A stretch of DNA of 64,000 nucleotides, taken from assembly GCF_022605165.1 (NCBI RefSeq), contig NC_063070.1:2418001-2482000 (forward strand). Direction: 5' to 3'. The position numbers were made by a program, and so were the translations under genes. Shown here one piece after another: positions 1 to 11,499 of the stretch (the stretch's first letter is position 1; each line of letters opens with the position of its first letter). Below the pieces are notes generated by a model that saw nothing but the letters and a program-made list of their open reading frames with translations, did no database searches and was not told the origin of the DNA. Source of the DNA: Purpureocillium takamizusanense. Lineage: Eukaryota; Ascomycota; Sordariomycetes; Hypocreales; Ophiocordycipitaceae.

Positions 1-1853
1 CTGCCAGCGCATTTACCTCCGGACGCACGCACGGGTCACGAATCGACACCCCCTCGTCGCTGCATTGCCGCCGCCGGCCGCTCTCGCCCAAGCCCCCACG
101 GGCCACTCACTCCTGCTCATTTTTGCCTCACCTCAAAAGACTGGTGCAATTTGGCCCGCCGCCGGCCGGGCCTTGCCGGCCGATTGGGTCCCGGCGGTCG
201 TGTCCAACAAGGGAGGAGAGGGGATGGTGGTGGTGGTGGTGGTGGTGGCTCGCGTCAGGCGCTGCTGCATATGGCGCTTGGTGGTCCAATGCGTCCGGGC
301 CCTCGGCCCCCTGCGGCGTACGTACGTACTTCGTACATACAGTAATGCACATATATGTACGTGGTGGCGGGGACCAGGCCAGGGGGGCCGGCAGGGCGAC
401 GACATCGATTGGCATCGACAGGGTGTGGCGAAGCTGACCTTGGGCCGTGGCCAAGCTCATGTCGTCCAGGCCGCCGTTGACGGGTGTGGCCGTTGACTAT
501 TCGTAGGTACGAACATCAAGGTGAAGGTCCAGTGGGCGTGCACTGCTGCGATTTCTTGGCATTGGGTATCAAAGTGACATACGGGAGCAGCGTCTCACCA
601 CTATCCTGTTGAAGCCCGCGAATCGATGTCATCAAAGGAGCGACTGACGTCGACCACCATCGTCGTGTGTGCCGAGTTCTCTGTGTCAAGACACACGGGC
701 GAGCTCGCCCGCAATGGGAACATGACTTGCCGAGATGCAACGGGGTCACGGGCGTGGCACCAAATACCTGAGATCAGGTGCAGTGACGTCCTTTGTAAAA
801 CTTGGGACTGGTGGCATCACGCAGCCGTCTCCTCTGCCGACCGCTCGGGGAGGCCTCGTTGGTGGACCCCCTTCCACACGGAGCCTGCCGGCCGGGTGAT
901 GGGCACACAGACGACGCGGGGCGTGGAACCATGTGCTACATTTGTACAGCTCTCTAGGGGTCCAGTGATTGTCCCCGTACTAGGTAGCCAACAACCTGAG
1001 CGCCAACCTCAAGGCTCGGCGCTGCCCCAGCCACCACCTGCCTGCCTCCTCACCAGTACACCGCACTCAGCTGGTATCGCACCAGGACGCTCGGGATCGA
1101 GACCATGCAGCACAGGATACACAGAACCAGTGATTCTATGGCATATCATATGTCCAAGGTGAGGTCTTAGTTGTTCATACTAAAGCTGTTTGTTAATGAA
1201 TTTACCACTGAGCATCGTCTGGGTTCTGTCCCATGTGGTCCGCACGCGCGACATCAACCACATCCACAGTCGCGGGGGCCTAATCATCGGCGTCAGGACC
1301 CCCGAGCACTCCCATACAGTTGTAGGCTCGACCTCCCGTTATTGCCCAACATGACGCCTGGCGCTTCCTATCAACGGCCCAGTGTCAGGCCTAGCGCAAA
1401 TTACAGGCGCTCGTATATGTAGTCAAGTCCAGCCACGGCAGCAAAAATGTCCTCTTCAGGGCATTTGCCAACATGAGGCCAACCCGAGACCCGATCCAAG
1501 TACATGTACCACCCTCCGGCCCGTAGTGTTTCGCTAGGCTACGCATCGACAGTCTCACCAGACCGGAGTCTATCTCCTTCGACGGTACGGTACGTCTTCG
1601 AAATGCCATAAAGTTAAAACTTTGTTTGCTTCAGAAATCAGGTTCGCAGAGTTGGTACAGTATACATATTAATCCTACCAGCTGTTTTTAGCGTTTAGTC
1701 GATTACATGTAAGTATACAGTATAGTGATACTCTGTTCCCATCCCATGACCCTTTTTACCCCAAGTTATTCTGTCCCATCTGCAAACTGCGTGTCGGTCC
1801 TTCACTCGTCTCATACCGATGTCGACTTCCCTCGTCAAAAATAAGCTCTTGGC
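1..1853. other. Intergenic, no supported gene
   Basis: No open frame here has a recognisable domain, a plausible intron structure or an ATG-started long reading frame. It holds a TGG microsatellite near its left end and one copy of the GTACTTCGTAC palindrome at 326-336. The right part is the downstream flank of the minus-strand amidohydrolase. A gene entering from the left edge cannot be excluded. Confidence 0.6.
225..248 (+). repeat. (TGG)8 microsatellite
   Basis: Eight uninterrupted TGG units. They lie in DNA with no supported gene and create artificial poly-Gly, poly-Trp, poly-Val and poly-His reading frames on both strands, none of which is credible. Confidence 0.9.
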
Positions 1854-3347
1854 TCACGATTCCTCGCCCCATGGCCCAACCCCCGGTCCCTTGTACAATC
1901 TCCCACCCTTCCACACCCAGCGAATAACCTCCCTTCTCTGCAACACCCCCACATCCTCCGCAGGATTCTCCAGCAGCCCCAAGATATCCGCCTCATAGCC
2001 CACCGCGAGCCGACCAGACCTGGGCGCCTGATTCCCAAGCGTCAGCGGGCCGTTAACCGTCGCCGCCCTAATAGCCTCCAGGTTGCTCATCCCCGCCTCG
2101 ACCGCGTGCTGCAGCTCCTTGGCCTTGTCGTCGCCCGGTCGCCCGTCCGTGCCCAGCGCGATGGTCAGCCCGCTCTCGATAGCCAGCTTATACGCTGCGA
2201 GATGGTTCGTGTTGACGAGCTGCACTTTTTCCCATACCTTGCTCGGCAGGCCTTCCCCCCCGCCTTCGACGAGGCGCGCGACGACGGCTCGCGTGGCGAC
2301 GTACATGATCCCCTTCTCCTTTAAGAGAGCGATGCATTCTCGGTCAGCAAATGTTGCGTGCTCTACGGTCGTGACGCCGGCTTCGGCCGCGGCGATGATG
2401 CCTGGCTTGCCGTGTACGTGGGCCGCCACGCCGCGCCCCATGCGATTCGCCTCTTCGACGATAACGCGGAGCTCGTCGTGCGAAAATTGCTGGTCCAGAG
2501 GGCTATCGTCGCGGGACATGACCCCGCCGGAGGCGAACACCTTGATGCACCTAGCTCCTCTCCTGATCTGGAGGCGTACCGCGCGCCGACACTCGTCTAC
2601 GCCGTCCACCAATAGACAGAACCCGGAGCCCCAATAGCCAGCCGTAACATGATGAATCCCGAGATTGAGCATTGCGTCGCCGGGAGGTAGCGCAAAGATG
2701 TCGCCGTGGCCGGCCGTCTGACTTAGATAACTGCCCGCGCTATAGACGTTCGGGCCGACGATGCCCCCGTCGTTGATCACCTTGGCGACTTCACAGCCAA
2801 ACCCGCCACAATCTCGAAGGGAGGTGTACCCGAGTTGAATAGCGTCCCAGCATTGCTTGGTGAGTCTCGCACCCGTGCCGGCCGGGTGCTCGCAAAGGGA
2901 TTCCAGAGCAATGGCTGCCGGGGCCTCGTCCGGGTCCGTTGGGCCATCCAAGAAGTGAACGTGTACATCCCACAATCCGGGCATCATGTACGGGACATGA
3001 TGTGATTTTTGCGGACCCTGCATGTACTTTTGTGGTATCTCAGCCTCATCACCGACCCAGACGATGATTTTGTCCTCAATAACAACCGCGCCGTTGGGAA
3101 GCGGCTCTCCGTCACCGGCAATGAGGAGGTTGGACGTGATGATGGTAGTGCGAGGGCGCTTCTTCATCGCCACATCCTCTGCATCTAGAGCGTCGTTGCG
3201 ACGAGAGATACTGCTAGTCGGGATTCCCAGACATCTCAGTGCTGCAAGCTGCTGGCGTTGTTGGCGCGAATCCCTTCCAGCAGCATCGGAGTTGTCAGAC
3301 GGCACTGGCTGCGCGACAGAGGTCGCAGGCATAACATGCTTTGTCAT
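1854..3347 (-). CDS. Metal-dependent amidohydrolase (imidazolonepropionase/ochratoxinase-like)
   Basis: Single-exon gene of 497 aa. It is an amidohydrolase-superfamily TIM-barrel enzyme; the likely reaction is hydrolysis of an amide or cyclic amide bond, and the substrate is not known from sequence. All expected metal ligands are visible: the HVH motif (H129, H131), a candidate carboxylated lysine in CIKVF (K269), H310/H312 in AAHVH, H330 in VEHATF, and D401 in ALGTDG. The C-terminal GRLAVGYEADI motif that closes the composite beta-sandwich domain is present. Fungal relatives include ochratoxinase-type amidohydrolases and proteins called Xaa-Pro dipeptidases; I do not assign either activity. 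The first 60 residues are low in family features, so M61 (codon at 3167-3165) is an alternative start, which would give the usual length of about 430-440 aa. No signal peptide is evident, so it is probably intracellular. Confidence 0.85.
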   Translation of the reverse strand: MTKHVMPATSVAQPVPSDNSDAAGRDSRQQRQQLAALRCLGIPTSSISRRNDALDAEDVAMKKRPRTTIITSNLLIAGDGEPLPNGAVVIEDKIIVWVGDEAEIPQKYMQGPQKSHHVPYMMPGLWDVHVHFLDGPTDPDEAPAAIALESLCEHPAGTGARLTKQCWDAIQLGYTSLRDCGGFGCEVAKVINDGGIVGPNVYSAGSYLSQTAGHGDIFALPPGDAMLNLGIHHVTAGYWGSGFCLLVDGVDECRRAVRLQIRRGARCIKVFASGGVMSRDDSPLDQQFSHDELRVIVEEANRMGRGVAAHVHGKPGIIAAAEAGVTTVEHATFADRECIALLKEKGIMYVATRAVVARLVEGGGEGLPSKVWEKVQLVNTNHLAAYKLAIESGLTIALGTDGRPGDDKAKELQHAVEAGMSNLEAIRAATVNGPLTLGNQAPRSGRLAVGYEADILGLLENPAEDVGVLQRREVIRWVWKGGRLYKGPGVGPWGEES

Positions 3348-4565
3348 TTTTCGATGTTGAACGACCAGTAGACCCGAGAACTAACGTTTGTACTTGAAGA
3401 TAATTGAAAAGGAGAGGAAACACTTAGGAACCGACGGCGGCCCGAGGTGTAAGCTCCTCTGGAAAGCCCTCTACGAAGGAAGCGGGGTTCCCTGAGGATT
3501 AGCCGCTCTCTCCGCGTCTATGTAGAAACACGGCTGGGATGCAAAATGAGCACACGGCACAAAGTAGGAAGGTCGCCCGCCGACCGTCCTGACTGCTAGC
3601 TTGTTCCGTTCTCGTACCCCTCAGACATACTCGGAGGATACTCCAAACCACTAATCGCACTTCTCCATTTCACAGATAGCCGCTCACGACAACGCGCGTT
3701 CGGCCCCCCCCACGTTCTGACCGCAAGCCGACTCTCCAAAAATCGCCATGCACCTTGCCGGGAATACATCTTGCCACCGCCTGCCTCGTTCTCCTCACGA
3801 GAATCGGTATAGGAAACGCTTAGCGGTTATGATGCGAGGCCTATAACAGAGTGCCTCCTCACCAGAATCAATATAAAAAACGCCCGGCTCTTACAAGACG
3901 GAAGCCATAGCAGAGTGCCATGCTAGGTAGTCGAAGCACGGCTGTGAACTCCCTCTCAAATGCTTTGTCGACTTTGCCTACTCTAGACCTCGCATCTACA
4001 CCCCCTAATCTGCACTTGAAGGATGCCTTGGTTGCTGGCAGGATGTCGCACGGAGGCAGCTACCGTATTGCCGTCGTTATGTTTGACACTTGGTCTGGGC
4101 AAAGTGCCAGCCCACACGATCACGACGTTCGCTTACCTCTCCAGGCCGGGTAACTTGGCCTGAATGCGCCTGTTGCCAAACAGCTTGCACACTTCACCTT
4201 GCCCTTAGGATCGTCACTGCGAATAAGAGTCGTAATTCGTATATACACTATGCTCCTCGCATGCGCTGCCTCGGAGACCGTGTTTCCGGGCACACTTGCG
4301 TGCAATACATGCATGGAAGGCGTGCAGACACTGCTCGAGGAACAAGATGTCAAAAAAGGTATATACGCCTCCCATCACATGGCTGTTGACGCCAAACTCC
4401 GAAATCTTGTGATCATGCCCGCCATCATAAGCGAAACTTTTGGGCCTAGTGCCAAAAGACAGTGCGTTCGCCTGTAACCGAACGAATCCGTTCGTCGCAA
4501 CTTGAATATGCATTCCATAATGTCGTATTCCTTGGACCTCAGTCCTCTTTATGCCATGCATCCGC
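3348..4565. other. Intergenic between amidohydrolase and CDC4-like gene
   Basis: No supported gene. It contains the promoter of the minus-strand amidohydrolase near 3350-3550, a 64-bp tandem duplication at 3791-3918, and AT-richer DNA toward 4500 that forms the 3' flank of the F-box gene. Short frames of 77-115 codons here lack recognisable features. Confidence 0.6.
3791..3918. repeat. Two-copy 64-bp imperfect tandem repeat
   Basis: Copy 1 (3791-3854) and copy 2 (3855-3918) both begin CTCCTCAC and end CAGAGTGC, with an exact 64-bp offset between their start and end blocks. Differences in between are mostly transitions, including GG to AA twice in the central TATA-like block, a pattern compatible with repeat-induced point mutation or simple decay. 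Confidence 0.75.
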
Positions 4566-7500
4566 CTATGCAGGGCCTTCGTCGATTATCTCCCGCACCT
4601 CGTGCTCATTAAGCAAGACGCGCTTCCCGAGATCCTCGGGCGGCTGGCCATCACGTATCGCGCCAAAGTCGAGAATCTATAGCAGGGTTAGTCTCGTGTG
4701 GTTGTAAAGCGGCTGTCTCGCCCTCATACCTCGACGTAGGTGAGCTGGTCACGCTGGACAGCAGCCACACATCTCCGTCCGTCAAACTTGACCTGCCAGA
4801 CGCCGCTCAGGTCTGTCAAGAGATCCTGCACGCACTCGCCAGTGCGTACGTCCCACATTTTAACCGTCTTCTCACTGCCGCTAATGACCTTTTGGCCGTC
4901 GTGCTGAAAGCACGTAATGGCACCAGTATGCGCCATCAGCGTGTGTCGACACCGGCCGTTCTCGGGGTCCCAGATTCTCAGCGTCGAATCAGCTGCGGCT
5001 GACACGAGTCTCTCGTCACGCAAGTCCAGGAGTCCAACCAGTAGACTGTGGCCCTCGAGAGTGTGAAGACAAGCGCCCGTCGCCAGATCCCAGATCTTGA
5101 CGAGTGAGTCCATGGATCCAGAAATGCAGCGGTTGCGTTCGTGGTCCAGCACTACCGAGTATACCTTCTGGGAGTGACCACGAAGGACGTGCAACGAGTC
5201 ACCCGTGCTAATGCGCCAGACTCTGACGGTGCTATCGTACGACCCGCTCACGAGCGTGTCGCCGTGGGCCGAAATAGCGCGAACCGAGTGCAGGTGACCA
5301 GGCAAGGCTCGAATAAAAAACGGGCAGTCCGTCTCTTTAGCGCTGGGATTCGAGGTGGTATATCTCCGAGATCCGGTGCCGGGCAGGCGCCAGACGCGGA
5401 GCTGGCTGTCGCGGGAGCCAGTTATGATGAGTGGTTGCGCCGGCTCCATAATGGGCCGTCCGGCCAAGTCCCTGCCAGTCTCGGTGGGCATCAAGATCTG
5501 AAGGCAGCGCACAGTACTAGTGTGCCCGTAAAACACCTGCTGGCAGAGACCCCTCTCAATGTCCCAGACGCGTACTGACCGGTCCGTCGAGCCGGAGACC
5601 AGGGTGTTGCCCTCGTACTGTAAGGCCCACACGCCACCCTCGTGGCCCTCGAGCTTCTTGCGGAGCTTGCCCGTCTTGGTGTCGTAAATATGTATGAGCG
5701 TGTCGTCACTGCCGGTGATGATCTTGTCGTCATCAAACTGCAGGCAGGTGATGACGTGACGGGGATGGGCCGCAAAGGCGACGTGGGCCGGCTTCACATC
5801 ACCGCTTGTCCAACTTCGGCGAATCATGTAGTGCCGACGATATAGTGACTTGAAGAGATGGAGCTCTCGCAGGCTGGCGAGGCCGAGCTGAGGATCCGGA
5901 ACGGCGGCGGCGGCGGCGTTAGCGGCGGATAACGGGCCCTCCGACTTGTGCTGCTTGACCTCCACCTGGCTTGTAGACTCTCGAGACGTAACGGCCTCCT
6001 GGGTGGCCGCACGTCGCTTTGATCGCTCCGATGCCGAGTAGCTGTTGAGAGCACGCTTGCGCTTTGATGTCCTCGACTTGGGGGCTTCGCTTCGCAGGTG
6101 TTTCGTGAGCTCAAAGTCAGACGACGTCAGGCGGCCGTGCATGCTGAGGTCCCTCTCGAAGCCTGCGGCACCCTCTGGGTCCTGCCAGCCCCAACCCTGG
6201 ATGATGGCCTTGTTGAGCTCGCCAGGCGGTAAGGCAAAGCCGTCGCGGTCGAAGAGCTCCTTCCAGCCAGTCTCGTTACGGTCCACGATGTTGCGCCAAT
6301 GTTTCGACACCTGTGCGGCGCGGCAGAGGTCTCGGCAGTCGAGGTACGAGAGGACGTGATATGCCAGCTCGAGCGGGAGCTGTCGGAGGAAGTCGGTCTT
6401 CAGGGCCGGGTTGACAGCGCCCGCAACGACGCGCAGGGTGGACCGGTTGCATCGACGCAGGAACTGATACATCATGAACGTCTTCATCTCGGTCGTCATC
6501 GAGTCAAAGGCCTCTAGAAGGGTCTGCGTATCCACGACGACGGGAGAGGAGGCATCTGCGTGCTTGACGAGGAGCCTGTCGTCGTCGTCATACGCCATCA
6601 ACTCCATAGCATCATTCTCCTGCTTCGTCTGCGAATCATCCATCCACGAGCTTTGGTCCGTCGCCGTCTGCAGTGTGGACGGGGCTTCATCGTGATCAGT
6701 CGACAGCAGTTGCGAAGCGGCCAAGGTCGGGGATAATCTCGGACTAGGAAGACTGGCGTCCTGGGCAGCTACGACGTCGATGGCGGGTCGGTGTTGGAGG
6801 GCTCGCACGGACTGCTGCAGCGACTCGTCGGTGTCGTTGAAGGGTTCGGCGTCGGCATCGGCATCGGTTATAGGGGGCGTGGCGACAGTGCTGCTGAAGA
6901 CGGTGTGTGAGTCGCTGCCCGAAGGGCTTGCGGCGTCGCAGGGTCCCGGCTGGGACATGCTTGGAGTGGACTCTGGAGGCGAGTTTTGAATGCGATCAAG
7001 CTGCACCGAGCGTCGTCGAGACGGTCGCTCCGACGAAGTACCCATCAAATCTGATGTGTCGGGGGTCGCAAGGAAGCCAGAGGCGGCGCTACGGAGGGGG
7101 CCGCGGCGTTGGGTCGTAGCTGTGCTCATGCCACTGGTGTCTCCTCCATTGGCGGTCGTGCCGCCCTGGACGATGGAACGTCGGAGCTTATCTGTCACGG
7201 CGTGCAGGTTAGACGAGCGAGCGAGCCGCTGGGAAGGTCTGGAGGGTGCGGCCACGGCGTTGGATTGTGAGACGGGGGCACTGGTGGTTGGGGAGTCGGC
7301 CACGCTGGCACGTGTTTGTCGCGTGCGTCGGGGACACGCATCGGAGGGCGAGCGGGCGGGCGGGCGGGCGGTGATCTGGGACGGCGTCTCGTGGGCAAAG
7401 GGCTCAGACTTGACAGCCGTAGGGGTAACGGCACCGGTATTGAGCTGCTTCATCTGATTAAGGAACATCAGCATCAACAAACAGGAGTTAGGGGACAACC

Positions 7501-7919
7501 TGCAGCACCGCGCCATTGCCGGCTCGGGACGGACTCACCGGCCTCGCCATTGGCAGTGCGTCGTCTGGGACGTCGCCGGCAGCGTCGCCTTGGTCGGAAC
7601 CGGCTTGATCGTGGGCCTTGCCCGACATATTGTACTGGAATTGCAGCAGTTCGGGGGGCGTCTCCTTCATGGCCAAGGGGTACTCCTTGGAGTCGAGGTT
7701 GGCAAGCGGGGTCGGATCGCGGACGAAGACGTGCGGAAACTTCCTTGTCAGGCGGGTGGTGGTGGTGACCGTCTTCGTCTCGACGCACTCGCTGACCTCG
7801 AGCTGGAAGCGGCGACTGGGCTTCTGCTGAGGCTCAGCAATACTGACTGAGAGGGTCTGGGCGCTCCTCGGACGCCGGGGCTCTGCAGCCTGGCCGGCAG
7901 GTGAGGGCGAGGGCGTCAT
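4566..7919 (-). CDS. Cdc4-type F-box/WD40 substrate receptor of SCF ubiquitin ligase
   Basis: Three exons: 7919-7539, 7453-4730 and 4676-4566, giving 1071 aa. Both introns are phase 0, with donors GTGAGT and GTATGA and CTAAC/ACTAAC branch sites. The last 36-residue exon (ending IIDEGPA) is outside the main reading frame and easily missed. The protein has a long disordered Ser/Pro/Thr-rich N-terminus (about 1-430), a dimerisation (D) domain (about 437-480), an F-box (about 482-519, LRQLPLELAYHVLSYL), a linker, and a WD40 propeller (about 690-1030) with repeated GSxDxxxxxWD blocks. This order is that of yeast Cdc4 and human FBXW7, which recruit phosphodegron substrates to SCF for ubiquitylation. 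Fungal annotations also use the names sconB or F-box/WD repeat protein; the D domain and overall length favour Cdc4. The ATG at 7919 was chosen because upstream sequence is simple Ala/Pro/Arg-rich; a 5' extension to 8282 stays open but is not convincing. Confidence 0.9.
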
Positions 7920-10900
7920 CGGGGGCGGCGGGCTCGGGGCGAAGAGGGCAGACAGAGGAGGCGTGCCGTGCCTGCCGTGGAGCCGGCGGAAGGGGGAAGA
8001 GGGATGGGCGCTGCAAAACAGCAGGCGACGACGGGGGGCACGGAGACGAGATAAGACGAGCGAGGACACACGAGTTCTCTCGGCTCGGGCGACGGTGAGA
8101 GAGTCGGGCGAACGTGGCACGCAGGATGCAATAGAGATTGATGGAAGAGGAGGAGGGAAGCGCGTGAGGCTCGCGCTGGCCACTTGCCGCTGGAGCGGAG
8201 GGAGAGGAGGTGGATCCCCTCTCCCCCGTCCGCTGCGAGCGGCGTCGGCGGCGGCGGCGGCGGCGGCAGAAAACCTGAACACCCGCCCTGGGTACCATGC
8301 ATGGGCGGCTGGACACGCCGAACAGGAAGGCGGGCAGCGAAGGGCCCGCCCAGTAGGCGCTCCACTGCGCCGCTAGCGGCGGCGGAACGCTGCCCTGATG
8401 GATAAAGCCGGTGGGCAAGATAGCGCTCTGGAGGTGCTGTAAGGTTTAGTGCCCCGGGAGGGCTGGCTTAGTATCTAACCAGGGGTGCCGTGCCTTCCTG
8501 ATGCCTCGGTGTGCGAAGTTCTTAGTACGAATTGTGACATTATACGCGACGGACACGCCCGTCAAGTCTACGCGTGCTTAGCGAGGTATTTACTTACCTT
8601 GTTGATCGGAGGACGCACTACCAAGCATATTGCGATGATTTACGACTTATACCAACCTGACGGGGGCGGCGACACAGCATTTACTACGAATTATAGGCTT
8701 GGGCGGGCGTTTCTGCCCGTGAGCCGCGAGCCCGTCCCCCACGCGAGATGTGCGACACTCAGCACAAGGCCCGGCTTTGGTGCGATGCAAGGCCGTGGCC
8801 AACAAGGTGTGCCTACCTACCGTCGCTCAAACGGCCCCGGATGCCTGGGCCAAGTTCAAAAAATAAAAATATCAGGCCCTTTTTTGAGTGATTCCCCCCT
8901 TCCAATCCCTGAACGCCACCAGGTGGGCGACGGTTGCAAGTTTTGCGGGGGGCGACTGAGGCGACCCACAAACCTGGCGCAGGGCCACACTCAACTGGCC
9001 TTGGTCGCCGCAAGGCAAGGCGGAGGTGGATACCAGGTGGGAAAGGGGGCGCAGAAGCCCTTTGATGGACTGCCGCCCGGCTTCAGCCTCCGGCATCGAA
9101 ACATGCGGTACAAAGTACGTACCTGATGAGTAGTCGACGGGGGCGAAACTGCCCTGTTATTACCTTGCCAGCTGCCACTTCCTCCTTCTACCACGAAGTA
9201 CAGTGAGGGATGCACCACACAGCCGTTGCTGCCCTGCGCAAATCTCGTCTCTCTCCCTTTCGACCCCGAACCCGAAAGTTCTTCGACAGGCACAAGACGC
9301 AATTCCATGATGCCCATCTCGCACGTCGCACAAATGCCCCGACAGGGTCCGGCGTGGTTTGTCCTTCATCAGGCTGCTAGACGACAGCCTGTGCCCTCTT
9401 CACGGATCCTTATTGGCATGCATCATCCCGAGAGGCACAAGCAGCAACAAATGGACCCCCCGTGTCAGCATCGCCACAACCAGAGCCACGTCCACCTCAT
9501 TCCATCTTGGCCCGATCGATGGGAGGTCGGGCACAAGCAGTCGCAAGCTGACCAGTGAGACAGCCTGGGCGACTTTCCATGCTCGCCAGTTGTCCACTGT
9601 CAGGGCACGATATCGTATGTTGAGGTGCCAATTCTGCCTTTTGTTTGTCGGGCGCCACCCGTGGCAGGGAGGGGAAACTCGCCATCGCCAGCCCGTCGGT
9701 AGCGAGATGCGGGATGTGGCCCTCTGTCCGCGCCGTCGTCTTTTCTCCTCCCTCGGCTCGCCGCGCCAGACGTGGCACGAGATGGGCGGGCGCGGCACGG
9801 CACGTAGTAGTGCATGCGATGCCGGCGCCGCGCATACACCTGTGTGCTGTTCGGCTGTATATTGGATGGGGCATGCGCGCGCGCGTGTGTGTGCACACCT
9901 CTCTGTATGTACGAAGTATGTGTGTGTACGGCAGAGTGCCGCGCCGCCTGTTCTCGGTGAGCCTCCTCAAGTTCGCTTGCTGTTGTCTAGGACAGGCAAT
10001 GCCAAATCCGTCCCTGCTGCCGCCGCGCGACAGCAGCAGCCTGCGTGATAGTAATCAGCCTGACTCACCTGACCTGGGGCGCGCTCCGTCTTGTCTCTCG
10101 CAAGGCCGTCCCGGGGACAGAATACCCCTCTTGTGTCTTGAACAGAGCCCTCGTGGGAGAGCGCTTAACTACACACTTGCTGGCCCGTTCCATATGGTCG
10201 GCCACGGGTACGTCTTTCGCCAAAACCTCCCAGCCATCTTAGGTATTTTGGTACAGCTACGATCTGCTGGGGAGGCGACCTAGGACTAGCCCTCGTTGCT
10301 CCAAACATTGCGTCGCACGAGCAGTAGCCGCCATCATTACAGCGCAGAAGCAGGTGCTCACGCGCGCCGTGTCATCCACATTTCAAAACCTACAGTACAG
10401 TACGGAGCATGTAGTCGTACCATACCTAGGTCCGTATACTGTATGTATGCAAGGTCTCCTCGTCCTCCCCCCCGCACTGGCAGGCACCCAGGTTCTTTCA
10501 ACACCAACCAACATCACCGCCCAACCACATCACCACCCACGCATCAATTTATACCAGGAGCAACTACCATCTGTCGAGCAAGACGGCCGCCATGTGCCGG
10601 CTCGCCGCTGTTGACCAGCCGCCGACTCCTCAGTATTCGCCTAGGATCGCGCCCCCCCCCCGTCCACCAATCACGGCGAGCCCGCTCGGCGCCGCCTGGG
10701 AATGTTTCTTCGTTCCCGCCGCCTCGGCCCTGGCCGGAAAAGATGACAAAAGCGCCGAGCACCCCTAACCCTAGACCAGGCCCGTGGTGGCGGAACAAGC
10801 CGCCGCGGTTCTTCTGGAAGGCCAATTTCGCCGTCACCCTTGATTCATTCGAACCCACACGGTTCACTTGCTTGCTGTGATGGTTTGTCTTGTGCGTACT

Positions 10901-11499
10901 TCGTGTTCATTTCGTCGTCGACGCGTGGGTCCAGGGTATCCATGCGACTGATTCACCTGCTACCGTTTTATCACGAGCGTTATTATCACATCGCGTCCCC
11001 TGCCTGTTTCAGACTGGGGAAGAGTTAGCTCGAGGTCTTGATTCGGGCTCTTCTAGCAAAGCGTGGGCAGCCATGCTCGGCGTCGCCACCATTGACCGAC
11101 TCCCACGTCAGGTTTTCCTCACCTCCCCGCCGTGGCTTGCTTCTTGTCCATGCCGGCCTCACCATGACGTCGCGCCTGGGCGGCACCAACCGTGGCGTCC
11201 ACGTCGCCGCCCTCAGCTTCTCGACGCCCAAGTCACGGATGCCTCCATTGCCCTGGCCGAGTAATCACAAGATTTTCCCATCAAGGGCGCGCTTCTCGGC
11301 CCCTCCTTCGATTCGGCAGTGGATTGGGCCACGCTGGTGTGTACATGTAGGTATCCGCCCCAGACTCGTACGACGATAGCCTGCTGGTGCCCAAGTGCCT
11401 CCCGATGTCACAGTCGTCGTCGTTCATGCCGGATGTAAAAAGCCTCTTCGTAGTGCTCACGTTGTCCAACCCCGCCATGTCCAGTCCCAGTCCCTTATT
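7920..11499. other. Long intergenic region, no supported gene
   Basis: About 3.6 kb with no convincing coding sequence. It contains GCC/GCG-rich simple sequence upstream of the CDC4-like gene, alternating GC and GT dinucleotides near 9875-9895, copies of the GTACGAAGTA palindrome (9909-9918 and 10896-10904) and a CCCTAACCCTAG stretch at 10763-10774. Open frames up to about 230 codons occur but begin at non-ATG codons or encode compositionally biased sequence without motifs. Non-coding RNA genes cannot be judged by eye. Confidence 0.5.

Noticed and set aside
626..1162. 178-codon plus-strand frame
   Set aside because: No motif, no neighbouring exon and random-looking composition.
8485..9126. 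213-codon plus-strand frame
   Set aside because: It begins at GTG, has no internal domain or plausible splice structure, and shows no family resemblance.
10763..10774. CCCTAACCCTAG, telomere-like
   Set aside because: Only two units; too short to be an interstitial telomere, and expected by chance in a window of this size.
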